A DNA stretch of 64,000 nt from Hyphomicrobiales bacterium (GTDB lineage Bacteria > Pseudomonadota > Alphaproteobacteria > Rhizobiales > Rhizobiaceae), in contig UBYX01000003.1 of the NCBI GenBank assembly GCA_900469955.1, positions 1 to 64,000 of the forward strand. The letters run 5' to 3'. The notes beneath the pieces are model-generated. The model saw only the letters and a program-made list of their open reading frames with translations. It was not told the origin of the DNA and made no database searches. Below are positions 29,883 to 40,055 of the stretch, one piece after another (position 1 is the first letter of the stretch; every line of letters starts with the position of its first letter). Position numbers and translations under genes: made by a program.

Positions 29883-30782
29883 CTACTCCTTCACCGCGCC
29901 CGTCATCGACGAGACGTAGTAGTCCACGAAGAACGAGTAGAGGATTACCACGGGGAGCGAGCCGAACAATGCGCCTGCCATCAATGATCCCCATTCGAAG
30001 ACATCGCCGCGTACCAGCTCGGTCAGCACACCGACCGGAATAGTCTTGTTTTCCGAAGACTGAATGAAAGTAAGCGCATAGATGAATTCGTTCCAGGATA
30101 GCGTGAACGCGAAGATCCCGGCCGAGATCAGCCCCGGCACTGCGAGCGGCAGGATGATCTTGGTGAGGATCTGCCACCTGTTGGCCCCGTCCACCAGCGC
30201 GCTTTCTTCCAACTCGAACGGGATCGAACGGAAATAACCCATCAGCAACCAGGTGCAGAAGGGAATGAGGAAGGTCGGATAGGTGAAGATCAGCGCGAGC
30301 CGAGAGTCGTAGATACCGAGCTTGAAAACAATGAAAGCAAGCGGGATGAAGAGGATCGACGGCGGCACGAGATAGGCGAGGAAAATCACCAGCCCCACGG
30401 AACGGGAGCCCGTGAATCGCACGCGCTCTATTGCATAGGCGCCGAATACGGATGCTAGCAACGAGAGAAAGGTGGAGCAGACTGCCACCAGCATCGTGTT
30501 CCATAGCCAGCCTGGATAGGATGTCTCGAGGAACAGGTATCTGATGTGCGCAAGTGTCGGCCCCACCACCCAGAAGGGGCTGTAGTTGCTGTAATCCGTT
30601 AGTTGTTCGTTGGGTTTCACCGCAGTGACTGCCATCCAATAGAACGGAAAGAGCAGAACGAAGACGAAGACAGCCAATGGCAGATAGAGCGTCACGATCC
30701 GCCGCGGCAAACGGTTCAGATAGCTCATGCCCTCGGCATTGTCGGTAACGACCTCATCGGCTGTGCTTGAATTTGTCGACAT
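29883..30782 (-). CDS. ABC sugar-type permease, MalG family (tetronate operon)
   Basis: A 299-residue inner-membrane subunit with six predicted membrane helices. The EAA loop is visible as EESALVDGANRWQILTKIIL, which docks on the ATPase. ATG at 30782 has GGGAG eight bases upstream; a longer in-frame start is unlikely. It is the last gene of the ten-gene operon and pairs with the adjacent MalF-type permease (11 bases away). Confidence 0.93.
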   Translation of the reverse strand: MSTNSSTADEVVTDNAEGMSYLNRLPRRIVTLYLPLAVFVFVLLFPFYWMAVTAVKPNEQLTDYSNYSPFWVVGPTLAHIRYLFLETSYPGWLWNTMLVAVCSTFLSLLASVFGAYAIERVRFTGSRSVGLVIFLAYLVPPSILFIPLAFIVFKLGIYDSRLALIFTYPTFLIPFCTWLLMGYFRSIPFELEESALVDGANRWQILTKIILPLAVPGLISAGIFAFTLSWNEFIYALTFIQSSENKTIPVGVLTELVRGDVFEWGSLMAGALFGSLPVVILYSFFVDYYVSSMTGAVKE

Positions 30783-30793
30783 CGTCACTCTCC

Positions 30794-31726
30794 CTAGTCC
30801 TGACCGCCCTGCTGCCATTTGCGGCGTTGCAGTCCAAAGAAACTGAACATGATCGCGCCGAGCAGGAAGGGCACCATGGCGACCGCGATTGCCGCACCCT
30901 CGCCGAGCTGCCCGCCGGGAATACCGCGCTGGAACGACAACGTCGCCATCAGATGCGTGGCGTTAACGGGCCCCCCCTTGGTCAGAACGTAGATGAGCTG
31001 GAAATCGGTGAAGGTGAAAAGTACCGAGAAGGTCATGACGACAGCGATGATCGGCGTCAGCATTGGCAGCGTCACGTAGCGGAAACGCTGCCAGCTCGTG
31101 GCACCGTCGAGCGAGGCAGCCTCCTGCAGCGACGCCGGAATGGTTTGCAGGCCCGCCAGCAGCGAGATTGCAACGAAAGGAATGCCACGCCAGACATTGG
31201 CGATGATGACGGATATGCGCGCGTTGACGGGGTCGCCGAGAAAGTTGATCGGACCGTTGATCAGGCCGAGCTCGATCAGCGACCAGGAAACGATCGAGAA
31301 CTGGGAATCGTAGATCCACCAGAAGGCGAGCGCCGAAAGTACAGTCGGCACCACCCAGGGAAGCAGGACGATTGCCCGGAAGAAGGACTTGAACGGCAGG
31401 TGCTGGTTCAACAGCAGCGCCAGCCAGAGACCGAGCGCAAATTTCAGCACCGAGGCGACGAATGTGTAGAGAATGGTATTGAAGACCGACAGCCAGAAGA
31501 CGGAATCATCCATCAGGAACTGGTAGTTCTCCAGCCCGATGAAGATGCCGTCGCGGCCGATCCTGGTATCGGTAAAGCCGAGCCACACACCGAGCCCAAG
31601 CGGATAGGTGAGAAAGCAGACGAGGAACACTGCCGCCGGCAGCATGAACAGGAAGCCGAGCACATTGTTGTTCTGCAGGAGCGAAGTGATCGGCCTGCGA
31701 TCACCTCCCGAATTCACGGTCGACAT
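30794..31726 (-). CDS. ABC sugar-type permease, MalF family (tetronate operon)
   Basis: A 310-residue inner-membrane subunit with six membrane helices and an EAA loop (EAASLDGATSWQRFRYVTLP). It forms the transmembrane channel with the MalG-type partner. It is preceded by a stem-loop separating it from the binding-protein gene. CUT1 family; the likely substrate is a four-carbon acid sugar, inferred from the operon. Confidence 0.93.
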   Translation of the reverse strand: MSTVNSGGDRRPITSLLQNNNVLGFLFMLPAAVFLVCFLTYPLGLGVWLGFTDTRIGRDGIFIGLENYQFLMDDSVFWLSVFNTILYTFVASVLKFALGLWLALLLNQHLPFKSFFRAIVLLPWVVPTVLSALAFWWIYDSQFSIVSWSLIELGLINGPINFLGDPVNARISVIIANVWRGIPFVAISLLAGLQTIPASLQEAASLDGATSWQRFRYVTLPMLTPIIAVVMTFSVLFTFTDFQLIYVLTKGGPVNATHLMATLSFQRGIPGGQLGEGAAIAVAMVPFLLGAIMFSFFGLQRRKWQQGGQD

Positions 31727-31748
31727 TGCTTATCTCCAGATTGCGTTT

Positions 31749-31777
31749 TGCGGCATGCCGAAGGCCGACATGCCGCA
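31749..31777 (-). other. Intercistronic stem-loop after the binding-protein gene
   Basis: TGCGGCATG and CATGCCGCA form a perfect nine-base stem around an 11-base loop, 16 bases after the binding-protein stop and before the permease start. Equivalent hairpins occur in the other two transporter operons of this window. A role in stabilising the upstream binding-protein mRNA is inferred by analogy with malE-malF. Confidence 0.6.
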
Positions 31778-31793
31778 TGCTTTAGACCGCAGC

Positions 31794-33098
31794 TCAGACG
31801 CGATAGTAGCGGTTCGCCCGACGCTCAGCTTCTTTCATTGCATCTTCTGCCGACATCTGGCCGGTGACGGCAGCCGCATACATGTCGACCAGAACGTAGT
31901 CGGCCATGGTCGCTGCGGAGGCGTAACCGAGCGGACCGGCATAACCGTTCGGACGCAGCGTTTCCGAGGCGCGTGCATAGGGTGCGTGGATCGGATCGGC
32001 GGTCCAGATAGGGTTCTTGGCGAAAGCCTTGAGCGGCTGGCAGCAATAGGCGCTGGAGCCCTGGATCCATGCGTTCATCTGATCAGCTTCCATCATGAAC
32101 TTGATGTAGGCCTTCGCCGCTTCCGGATACTTGGTATGCTTGAAGAGGAGCAGCGAGCTCGTCTGATGCAGCTCGACGCTCTTGCCGACGGGGCCGATCG
32201 GAAAATTCGTTGAGCGGATATCCTTGGCGATCTCGGCGAGTTTAGGATCGCCCTTCGCGGTGTAGTAGACGGAGACCCCGTTTGCGGTCAACGACACTTG
32301 TCCGGCGAGAAATGCTCGGTTGTTATTGACGTCCTGCCAGCTTTCAGTACCCGGAATAAAAGTCGCGTAAAGCTGTTTGGCGTAATTGATCGAAGCAAGT
32401 GTTTCGGGGCTGTTGATCGTCACCTTGCCGCTTTCGTCGACCATCTTGCCGCCATGGCTCCAAAGCAGCCAATGGGCGTAGTTGTTGCCGTCGCCGACGG
32501 CTTTGCCGTGGGGGAAACCGGCGGGCGTACCTTTCGCCTTCATTGCCTTGCAAAGCTCAAGGAGGCCGGCATGGTCCTTGGGAAATTCGCTGAACCCGGC
32601 AGCCTTCACATGGCTGTCGCGATAGACCACGGCGTTGCCGATCGCTGCAAGCGGCATGGCGATGAATGTATCGCCGCGCGCGGCGTAGCCCTTCACACCA
32701 TCGTACCAGCCGCCATACTTGTTGCCGAGATAGTTGGCGAGCTCGGTCAGGTCGACAAGTTTGTCGGGATACTGGTGGGCGTCATCGAACCAGCACATGA
32801 CGAGGTCCGGCCCCGAACCGACGTTTGCCGCAACGGCAGCTTTCGGGCGGATGTCTTCCCAGCTTTCCTTATCTATTCGCACTTGAACGCCGGTTGCATC
32901 CGTAAATTTCTTGGTGTTGACAAGCCAGGCCTCCTCGTCGCCTTTGACAAAAGGCGTCCAGCGCAGCAGGCGAAGGCTTGCCCCGCTTTCCGGCTTGTAG
33001 GCCGGTTCGGCCTGCGCAAAGGACGGGCGGATGCCAAAGCCGGCAGCGCCGGCGACGGTCGCCGAGGCAGCAAGAAAGTCACGTCTTCTGATCGTCAT
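31794..33098 (-). CDS. ABC sugar-type solute-binding protein, Tat-exported (tetronate operon)
   Basis: A 434-residue family-1 extracellular binding protein. The N terminus has a twin-arginine signal (TIRRRDFLAASATVAGAAG, cleavage near SFAQA), so it is probably folded before export to the periplasm. The ATG at 33098 sits six bases after AGGAGG; an ATG directly before it is too close. The likely ligand is L-threonate, D-erythronate or a related tetronate, inferred only from the catabolic genes in the same operon. Confidence 0.9.
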   Translation of the reverse strand: MTIRRRDFLAASATVAGAAGFGIRPSFAQAEPAYKPESGASLRLLRWTPFVKGDEEAWLVNTKKFTDATGVQVRIDKESWEDIRPKAAVAANVGSGPDLVMCWFDDAHQYPDKLVDLTELANYLGNKYGGWYDGVKGYAARGDTFIAMPLAAIGNAVVYRDSHVKAAGFSEFPKDHAGLLELCKAMKAKGTPAGFPHGKAVGDGNNYAHWLLWSHGGKMVDESGKVTINSPETLASINYAKQLYATFIPGTESWQDVNNNRAFLAGQVSLTANGVSVYYTAKGDPKLAEIAKDIRSTNFPIGPVGKSVELHQTSSLLLFKHTKYPEAAKAYIKFMMEADQMNAWIQGSSAYCCQPLKAFAKNPIWTADPIHAPYARASETLRPNGYAGPLGYASAATMADYVLVDMYAAAVTGQMSAEDAMKEAERRANRYYRV

Positions 33099-33171
33099 CA
33101 TATTCCTCCTCTTCAAACGCGGGAGCGAATTTTCCGGCATTCACCTCCCGCTTGGTGAACGGCGGCTCCTT

Positions 33172-33191
33172 GCATCCCGTGAGCGGGATGC
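33172..33191 (-). other. Stem-loop between the ATPase and binding-protein genes
   Basis: GCATCCCG-TGAG-CGGGATGC is a perfect eight-base stem with a four-base loop. It lies 59 bases after the ATPase stop and about 75 bases before the binding-protein start. No T run follows on the transcript strand, so processing or stabilisation is more likely than termination. Confidence 0.5.
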
Positions 33192-33250
33192 TTGCTAACC
33201 TGCGATCGAGGGAAGGCTCCTCCGCCCCCCGCACCACCGCAGGACAGGCG

Positions 33251-34318
<1,068 letters not shown>

Positions 34319-34395
34319 ACTCCCTCCTCCCAGATTTCGAGCACTACACGCTATGTATTTGTATTAATCTACGTCTTGCCGGCACCATTTGCTGG

Positions 34396-35160
34396 CTACC
34401 CGCGCCCCACAAAGGGCATTTGACTCGCCATTACTGTCATCGTCAGCACGTTGGCGCTGAGCGGAAGGCTCGCCATGTAGACCACTGCATCGGCTATGTG
34501 GCTGGCATCGATTGTCGCCTCAGCGGCCAGGGAACCGTTTGCCTGCATCACACCGGCGGCCATCTTCTTCGTCATGTCGGTGGAAGCATTGCCGATATCG
34601 ATCTGGCCGCAGGCGATGTCGAAGTTGCGCCCATCAAGCGCCGTCGATTTCGTCAGTCCCGTGATCGCGTGCTTTGTCGCCGTATACGGTGCCGTGTTTG
34701 GTCGCGGGGTTGTGGCCGAGACCGAACCGTTGTTGATGATGCGGCCACCCCGTGGATTCTGGCTCTTCATCAGCCGGAATGCCTGCTGCGTGCAGAGGAA
34801 CGCGCCGGTGAGATTGGCTGCCACGATCGCGTTCCAATCCTCGAAGGAAAGCTCTTCCATGGGAACGTTGGGGACGTTGATACCGGCATTGTTGACGAGC
34901 AGGTCGAGCCGGCCGTGTTTTTCCGAAACCACGTCGAACAGCGCCCGGACGGCGGCCGGTTCGCCGACATCGGCGGGCACCGCCAAAAACTCGGCGCCGG
35001 TCTCCTTGCCGAGCTCACCCGCGGCCTTCTGCAGCACGTCGGCCCGCCGCCCGGATATCACGACCTTATACCCGGCCGCACCAAGCGCCTTGGCGATGGC
35101 GCGCCCGACACCCGTACCGCCGCCAGTCACTAGCGCGATCTTTGAAGCAGCAAGGCTCAT
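34396..35160 (-). CDS. Short-chain dehydrogenase/reductase
   Basis: A 254-residue classical SDR with a cofactor motif [20 protein letters not shown], the Ser of NGSVS and the catalytic pair in YTATK. An acidic or NADP-type preference cannot be called safely. It overlaps denD by four bases (ATGA), so it is translationally coupled. It may oxidise or reduce a related sugar acid, widening the substrate range of the pathway; that is inference. Confidence 0.9.
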   Translation of the reverse strand: MSLAASKIALVTGGGTGVGRAIAKALGAAGYKVVISGRRADVLQKAAGELGKETGAEFLAVPADVGEPAAVRALFDVVSEKHGRLDLLVNNAGINVPNVPMEELSFEDWNAIVAANLTGAFLCTQQAFRLMKSQNPRGGRIINNGSVSATTPRPNTAPYTATKHAITGLTKSTALDGRNFDIACGQIDIGNASTDMTKKMAAGVMQANGSLAAEATIDASHIADAVVYMASLPLSANVLTMTVMASQMPFVGRG

Positions 35161-36143
35161 GCGATCCTCCCACCGAGTTCATCCTCGACATGCACCTGAA
35201 GGATCTGGTCGAAATCCGTCTCCGCCCTGAAGCCGAGCGCTGAGGCCCGACTCGCATCGAACTGCGTCGGCCAGCCGGCGACGATGCGTTCAATCACAGG
35301 GTCCGGCTCGCGCTTGATCAGAGCGACAGCCTTGTCGCCCGCAACCCGGCGCAGCGCCTCGATTTCCTCAGAAACCAGGGCCGAAAGTCCCGGCATGGTC
35401 AGGTTACGCCGCGGCCCGACCTTCGACGTATCGAGTGTGGCGGCATGCACGAAGAAGCCGACGGCTGAGCGCGGGCTCGCAAACCAATGCCGCACGTTAT
35501 CATTGACGGGCAACACGGCTTGCCTGCCGACCAGAGGCTCGCGCAGGATATTGGAAAAGAAGCCGGACGCCGCCTTGTTCGGCGCGCCCGGGCGTACGCA
35601 GATCGTCGGTAGCCGAATACCGATACCGTCGAAAATACCGCGGCGGGAATAATCTGCGAGCAGCAGTTCTGTGATCGCCTTCTGGGTACCGTAGCTGGTC
35701 AGCGGCGTCGTGAAGAACTCGTCCGGAATGACGCTCGGGAAGGGTGTGCCGAATACCGCAATGGAGGATGCGAAGATCACTCGCGGCACGTAAGGGGACT
35801 TAAGGCCCTGCTGGCGGATCGCATCGAACAACGCCCGCGTGCCATCGAGGTTCACCGCATAGCCCTTGTCGAAATCGGTCTCGGCCTCGCCGGAGACGAT
35901 AGCGGCGAGATGAAGGATCATATCCGGGCGGGTCTCGATCAGCTTTTCTGCGACGCCAGTCCGGCCAAGATCGGTCGTGAGGGTTGTTGTGACAGACCGA
36001 AGAGCTTCAGGTATTGAGGGTTGAAAGGCGTCGACCAGCGTTAGTCGGCTGACCGCGCTGCCAAGCGCCTGCGGCTCGCGCGCAATTTTTTCGACGAGCT
36101 TGCGGCCGATCATGCCCGCCGCGCCCAAAATCATAACATGCAT
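35157..36143 (-). CDS. denD: D-erythronate dehydrogenase (DenD)
   Basis: A 328-residue NAD-dependent epimerase/dehydratase-family protein: N-terminal [24 protein letters not shown] with the catalytic Tyr and Lys, and a long C-terminal substrate domain. DenD oxidises D-erythronate to 2-oxo-tetronate, which OtnI then isomerises. Assignment rests on fold plus operon with otnI, otnC, otnK and ltnD. ATG at 36143 has AGGAG eight bases upstream; a longer frame beginning at 36236 is not needed. Confidence 0.88.
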   Translation of the reverse strand: MHVMILGAAGMIGRKLVEKIAREPQALGSAVSRLTLVDAFQPSIPEALRSVTTTLTTDLGRTGVAEKLIETRPDMILHLAAIVSGEAETDFDKGYAVNLDGTRALFDAIRQQGLKSPYVPRVIFASSIAVFGTPFPSVIPDEFFTTPLTSYGTQKAITELLLADYSRRGIFDGIGIRLPTICVRPGAPNKAASGFFSNILREPLVGRQAVLPVNDNVRHWFASPRSAVGFFVHAATLDTSKVGPRRNLTMPGLSALVSEEIEALRRVAGDKAVALIKREPDPVIERIVAGWPTQFDASRASALGFRAETDFDQILQVHVEDELGGRIA

Positions 36144-36191
36144 GTCAGCTACTCCTCCCAGCGCCGCCAGTCTTCCTTCTTCTAAAACGTC

Positions 36192-36260
36192 TCGATGCCG
36201 CATCGAAACCCGGCCCGTTTCAAATTCGAATTCCATGCGGTCGTCATGCCAGGCATGACG
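36192..36260 (-). other. Two hairpins in the otnI-denD gap
   Basis: TCGATG-CCG-CATCGA (36192-36206) and CGTCATGCC-A-GGCATGACG (36242-36260; realistically a seven-base stem with a five-base loop) lie in the 129-base gap, the second starting 12 bases after the otnI stop. The gap is long for this operon, so the hairpins may mark mRNA processing or a secondary leader for denD. Confidence 0.45.
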
Positions 36261-36272
36261 TCATTGTCTCCT

Positions 36273-37037
36273 TCACCGGTAGTCCTTCAACCATTGCAGA
36301 CCCGCTTCTGTAGAGCTAGCAGGCCGGTACTCGGCCCCTACGGGGCGGTCGTAGCCCAACTCTGTCAGCAGACGGAGAATATAGCGGTAATCAATCTCCC
36401 CATGATCCGGCTCCCGCCGGTCAGGCACCGACGCGATCTGAATATGTCCGATGGAATTCAGATACTTTTGCAACCTGCGGGTCAAGTCACCTTGCATGAT
36501 CTGCAGATGATAGCAGTCGAACATCAGTTTAATGTTCGGCGCGCCGACCGCGGCAATGATCTCCAGTGCCTGTTCGGACGTCTGCAGAAAGTAGCCGGGC
36601 GCATCACGATGATTGAGCGGCTCGACTAGAATGGTAATTGCGGCTTTGGCCGCGAGCTCGCACGCATATTTGAGGTTAGCGACGAAGGCCGCCCGCGCCG
36701 TTTCGCCCGAAGCCTTGCCAGCCATAACATGCACATTGAGCGTTCCAGTGGCGGCGGCATAGTCGATCGCCTGGTCGATTGCTTCGCGGGCCTCATGCTT
36801 ACGTCCCGGCACCGACGCAAGTCCGTTGTCGCCCACTTCGGCATTGCCCCGGATGGTATTGAGGCCAAGCATCGTCAACTTGGTTTCCTGAAGCGCCTCG
36901 CAGACCGCCGCAGCTGGAACATCGTAAGGGTAATGGCACTCAACCGCATCGAAACCCGCCGCTTTGGCAGCCCGGATTGCATCGGGAAGCGAAAGCTCCT
37001 GCCACAGGAAACCGAGATTGGCGGAGAATCGTAACAT
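36273..37037 (-). CDS. otnI: 2-oxo-tetronate isomerase (OtnI)
   Basis: A 254-residue TIM-barrel of the hydroxypyruvate-isomerase / xylose-isomerase-like group: MLRFSANLGFLWQELSLPD, VEPLNHRDAPGYFLQTS, MFDCYHLQIMQGDL and HIQIASVPDRREPDHGEIDY hold metal ligands (Glu, Asp, His, Glu). It interconverts 2-oxo- and 3-oxo-tetronate. I prefer the ATG at 37037, two bases after the otnC stop, over a GTG at 37049 that would overlap otnC. Confidence 0.92.
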   Translation of the reverse strand: MLRFSANLGFLWQELSLPDAIRAAKAAGFDAVECHYPYDVPAAAVCEALQETKLTMLGLNTIRGNAEVGDNGLASVPGRKHEAREAIDQAIDYAAATGTLNVHVMAGKASGETARAAFVANLKYACELAAKAAITILVEPLNHRDAPGYFLQTSEQALEIIAAVGAPNIKLMFDCYHLQIMQGDLTRRLQKYLNSIGHIQIASVPDRREPDHGEIDYRYILRLLTELGYDRPVGAEYRPASSTEAGLQWLKDYR

Positions 37038-37039
37038 GC

Positions 37040-37690
37040 TCAATCCCACTCCACGTCGTAGGTTCGCACGAGATCGGCAATTTGCGTCTGGCTAAGCAGG
37101 GAGGGATTGGCGCCGCGCGTCAAGATGGCGAGCTTCGCCGTCTCTTCAAGCTCCTCAATGGCATAGACAGCAGCCTTGAGATCCTTGGCAGATACGACCG
37201 GACCGTGGGCGGCGAGCATCACCGCGCTGCGCTTGCCGGCAAGGCCGCGGATTGCATCGCCCATCGCCGGATCCCCCGGCATGAAATAGGGAAGCAGCTT
37301 CACCTTGCCGAGCTTCATGATCGAGTAGGCCGTTAGCGGCGGCAGCATGTTGTCAGGATCGATATCCGAAAGCAGCGATAGCGCCACCGAATGACAGGAA
37401 TGCAGATGCACCACGGCACCAGTCTTGCTTGGCCTTGTTTCGTAGAAGGCTGCATGCAGCGGCATTTCCTTGGTGGGCTTGTCCCCTCCGATCAGTCGCC
37501 CGTCCGGCCCGAGGGAGGAAAGTCTTGCTGGGTCGAGTCGGCCGAAAGAGCTGCCGGTCGGCGTTACCAGCAACCGCCCGTCGGAGAGCCGTACGGAGAT
37601 ATTGCCCGACGAACCGGCCGTCAGGCCACGGTCGTAAAGCGACTTTGCCATCAGGCAGATATCTTCCCGCAGTCGCGCCTCCTCGCTCAT
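37040..37690 (-). CDS. otnC: 3-oxo-tetronate 4-phosphate decarboxylase (OtnC)
   Basis: A 216-residue class II aldolase-family protein. It has the GSSGNISVRLSDGR start of the family, the metal-binding HLHSCHS motif and a third His in AAHGPVVSA. OtnC decarboxylates 3-oxo-tetronate 4-phosphate to dihydroxyacetone phosphate. Its start overlaps the otnK stop by four bases. Confidence 0.93.
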   Translation of the reverse strand: MSEEARLREDICLMAKSLYDRGLTAGSSGNISVRLSDGRLLVTPTGSSFGRLDPARLSSLGPDGRLIGGDKPTKEMPLHAAFYETRPSKTGAVVHLHSCHSVALSLLSDIDPDNMLPPLTAYSIMKLGKVKLLPYFMPGDPAMGDAIRGLAGKRSAVMLAAHGPVVSAKDLKAAVYAIEELEETAKLAILTRGANPSLLSQTQIADLVRTYDVEWD

Positions 37691-38964
37691 GCGGCCTCCA
37701 GCAGTTTAAACGCATCCTCGAAGAACGCTTCCCCACCGAAGTTGCCGGATTTGAGCGCCAGGGCGACCCGCTCGCCTTCCAATTCCGCGAAGGTCCAGGG
37801 CACGCCGGGTGCGATTTCCGGGCCGATATCCAACCGCTTGATGCCGAGGGCTTGAATGATCGCGCCGGATGTCTCGCCGCCAGCGACCACGAACCGACGC
37901 ACGCCCGAATGGAAGGCCTGCAGCGCCAGATCCGCGAGAACCTGTTCCACCAGTTGGCTCGCCTTTTCGAGGCCAAGCTTCTCCTGCGCCTTGCGCACGT
38001 CTTCCGGCTCGGCGGTCGCGAAGATCAGTGTCGGTTCTTCGGCTGAACGCTGCTGCAGCCAGGCTTCCGCAGCGCCGGCCCCTTCACCCGCCAGCGCAAC
38101 CGGATCGAGCCGCAGGCTGGCGCTCTTGCTCGCGTAATAAGCGACCTGCTTGCGGGTCATGGCCGAACAACTGCCCGAAAGCACCAGCTGGCCGCCTTTC
38201 GGCACGCTATCCGAGTTGCTCGTAGCCGACAGTTGGACGACACCCTGTTCAAGATAAATGCGCGGCAGTTTGCCGGCAATGGCGCTGCCGCCGGTGAGAA
38301 GCGGCAGATTGGCGGCGGTCGCAGCGGCAATGGTTTCGAGGTCTTGGTCCGACACCGCATCGGTGATGACATGCATGACACCTTCGGAGGCAAGATTTTC
38401 CAGCTTTTCTTGTAACGCCGCAGTGCCCTTCGCCACCACCAGGCGATTGGCAAGGCCGACCTTTTTCTGGACTTGCGGCGCAAGCAGTCGGACAAGGTTC
38501 GAATCCCGCATTGGCGTCAGCGGATGATCCCTCATCGGGCTTTCCGACAGAAGCTGTTCGCCCACGAAGAGGTGGCCCATGAAAATGCTGCGGCCGTTCT
38601 CTGGAAAGGCCGGGCAATAGATCGTCTGCGTAGTGCCAAGCTCTGCCATCAGCATTTCGGCCACCGGGCCGATATTGCCTTCCGCCGTGCTGTCGAAAGT
38701 CGAGCAATATTTCCAGAAGAAGCGCGTCGCGCCGGCTTTTTTCAGCCAGGAGTAAGCCTGTCGTGTTTGCGCGATCGCGTCCTCGACCGGCACCGTACGG
38801 CATTTGAGCGCGATGACTTCGAACGCAACGGCATCTGCAACCCCTTCGGTTTCGGCAGGCACACCGACCCTCAGCGAGACCGGCAGGCCGCTACGCGCGA
38901 GCAGCGCCGCAAGATCGGTTGCGCCGGTAAAATCGTCCGCGATGCAGCCGAGCACCGGCGCCAT
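37687..38964 (-). CDS. otnK: 3-oxo-tetronate kinase (OtnK)
   Basis: A 425-residue four-carbon acid sugar kinase: N-terminal domain beginning VLGCIADDFTGATDLA and a C-terminal nucleotide-binding domain containing VVAGGETSGAIIQALGIKRL. It phosphorylates 3-oxo-tetronate at C4. It overlaps ltnD by one base and otnC by four, the tight order typical of this pathway. Confidence 0.95.
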   Translation of the reverse strand: MAPVLGCIADDFTGATDLAALLARSGLPVSLRVGVPAETEGVADAVAFEVIALKCRTVPVEDAIAQTRQAYSWLKKAGATRFFWKYCSTFDSTAEGNIGPVAEMLMAELGTTQTIYCPAFPENGRSIFMGHLFVGEQLLSESPMRDHPLTPMRDSNLVRLLAPQVQKKVGLANRLVVAKGTAALQEKLENLASEGVMHVITDAVSDQDLETIAAATAANLPLLTGGSAIAGKLPRIYLEQGVVQLSATSNSDSVPKGGQLVLSGSCSAMTRKQVAYYASKSASLRLDPVALAGEGAGAAEAWLQQRSAEEPTLIFATAEPEDVRKAQEKLGLEKASQLVEQVLADLALQAFHSGVRRFVVAGGETSGAIIQALGIKRLDIGPEIAPGVPWTFAELEGERVALALKSGNFGGEAFFEDAFKLLEAA

Positions 38965-39878
38965 CAGCCGCGTCCTTCCATGCCAGGTAGGATGGCGCCG
39001 CTCTTGCGAGCGAGGATTTTTACGACTGCCGCATCGTCCTCCAGGCCGAAGCCGGCGTCCGACGCCTCGATAAAAAGGCTGAGCGCCGTTGCGGCGAGCG
39101 GCGTTGTCGCCCCCGCCCTCTCCGCCTCGGAGGTGACGATGCCGAGGTCTTTGACGAAGATATTGACCGCTGAACGCGGCGTATAGTCGCCTGAAACGAT
39201 ATGTTCGCCACGGTTTTCGAACATCCAGGATGAGCCGGCGGACACCCGCAGCACGTCGTAAAGCGTCTTCAGGTCGATGCCGTTTTTTGCGGCGAGCGTC
39301 ATCGCCTCGGCAGTCGCGGCGATATGTATGCCGGCCAGAAGCTGATTGATCATCTTGACCTGCGATCCGGGGCCCGGCCGATCTCCCAGCCGGAATATTT
39401 TCGCCGAGACCGCATCCAGTGCTGCTTCTGCCCGCGCATAAGCCTCATCCGATCCTGAGGACATCACCGTCAATTCGCCCGAAAGCGCCTTTAGGTGGCC
39501 GCCGGATACCGGCGCATCGACAACAAGCATCCCGGCGGCCTCGAGCCTTTCGGCAATCGAGATGGTGGCACTCGGAGCCATGGTGGTGCAGAGCAGGAAG
39601 ACGGTGCCAAGGGTTGCTGTTGCCAGTGCCCCTTGGGCTCCGAACAGCACGTCCTCCGCTTGGCTGCTGTTGACAACGAACACGAAAATCACGTTGGCGG
39701 CTTTGGCCGCATCGGCAGGCGTGGTGCAGGATTTTCCACCCGCGTCTGCAAAGCGTTGCAACACATCCGGACGCAGATCGCATCCATGGACTGCAAAACC
39801 CGCTTTGAGAAGCGAATGGGCCGCACCCCAACCCATGGAGCCCAAGCCGATGACCGCTGCCGTTTTTTCTCCCTGCAT
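38964..39878 (-). CDS. ltnD: L-threonate dehydrogenase (LtnD)
   Basis: A 304-residue beta-hydroxyacid dehydrogenase: Rossmann motif VIGLGSMGWGAAHSLL, substrate loop DAPVSGGHLKAL and catalytic Lys in GSQVKMINQLLAG. It oxidises L-threonate to 2-oxo-tetronate. As the first gene of the operon, 38 bases inside the palindromic operator region, it is the gene most directly under LacI-type control. Confidence 0.93.
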   Translation of the reverse strand: MQGEKTAAVIGLGSMGWGAAHSLLKAGFAVHGCDLRPDVLQRFADAGGKSCTTPADAAKAANVIFVFVVNSSQAEDVLFGAQGALATATLGTVFLLCTTMAPSATISIAERLEAAGMLVVDAPVSGGHLKALSGELTVMSSGSDEAYARAEAALDAVSAKIFRLGDRPGPGSQVKMINQLLAGIHIAATAEAMTLAAKNGIDLKTLYDVLRVSAGSSWMFENRGEHIVSGDYTPRSAVNIFVKDLGIVTSEAERAGATTPLAATALSLFIEASDAGFGLEDDAAVVKILARKSGAILPGMEGRG

Positions 39879-39916
39879 GGCTTTCCTCCCAAGACGTCAA
39901 GCCACGTCCCGACGTC

Positions 39917-39944
39917 ATGTTAGCGATACCGGTATCGATAACAT
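39917..39944. promoter_or_regulatory. 28-base palindromic operator between ltnD and the LacI gene
   Basis: Twenty-eight bases form an inverted repeat with a single mismatched pair (positions 7 and 22 of the repeat); the central GATACCGGTATC is perfect, and ATGTTA...TAACAT are the outer arms. The even-centred CpG-like middle (CCGG) fits LacI/GalR-family operators. It lies 38 bases upstream of ltnD, in the divergent promoter region, so it probably controls the operon and perhaps the regulator too. Confidence 0.8.
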
Positions 39945-40055
39945 GGAGCGGTTATATGCGGTGTGTCAACTGCGAATAGCTTTTACTTCGCCGCCATACG
40001 AAATATGACTGTGCTGGGCGCAAGTTTGAATCGCCATTCGATCGGAAAACTCTTG

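Noticed and set aside
30767..31867. 366-codon plus-strand frame
   Set aside because: Antisense to the MalF-type permease; charged low-complexity translation.
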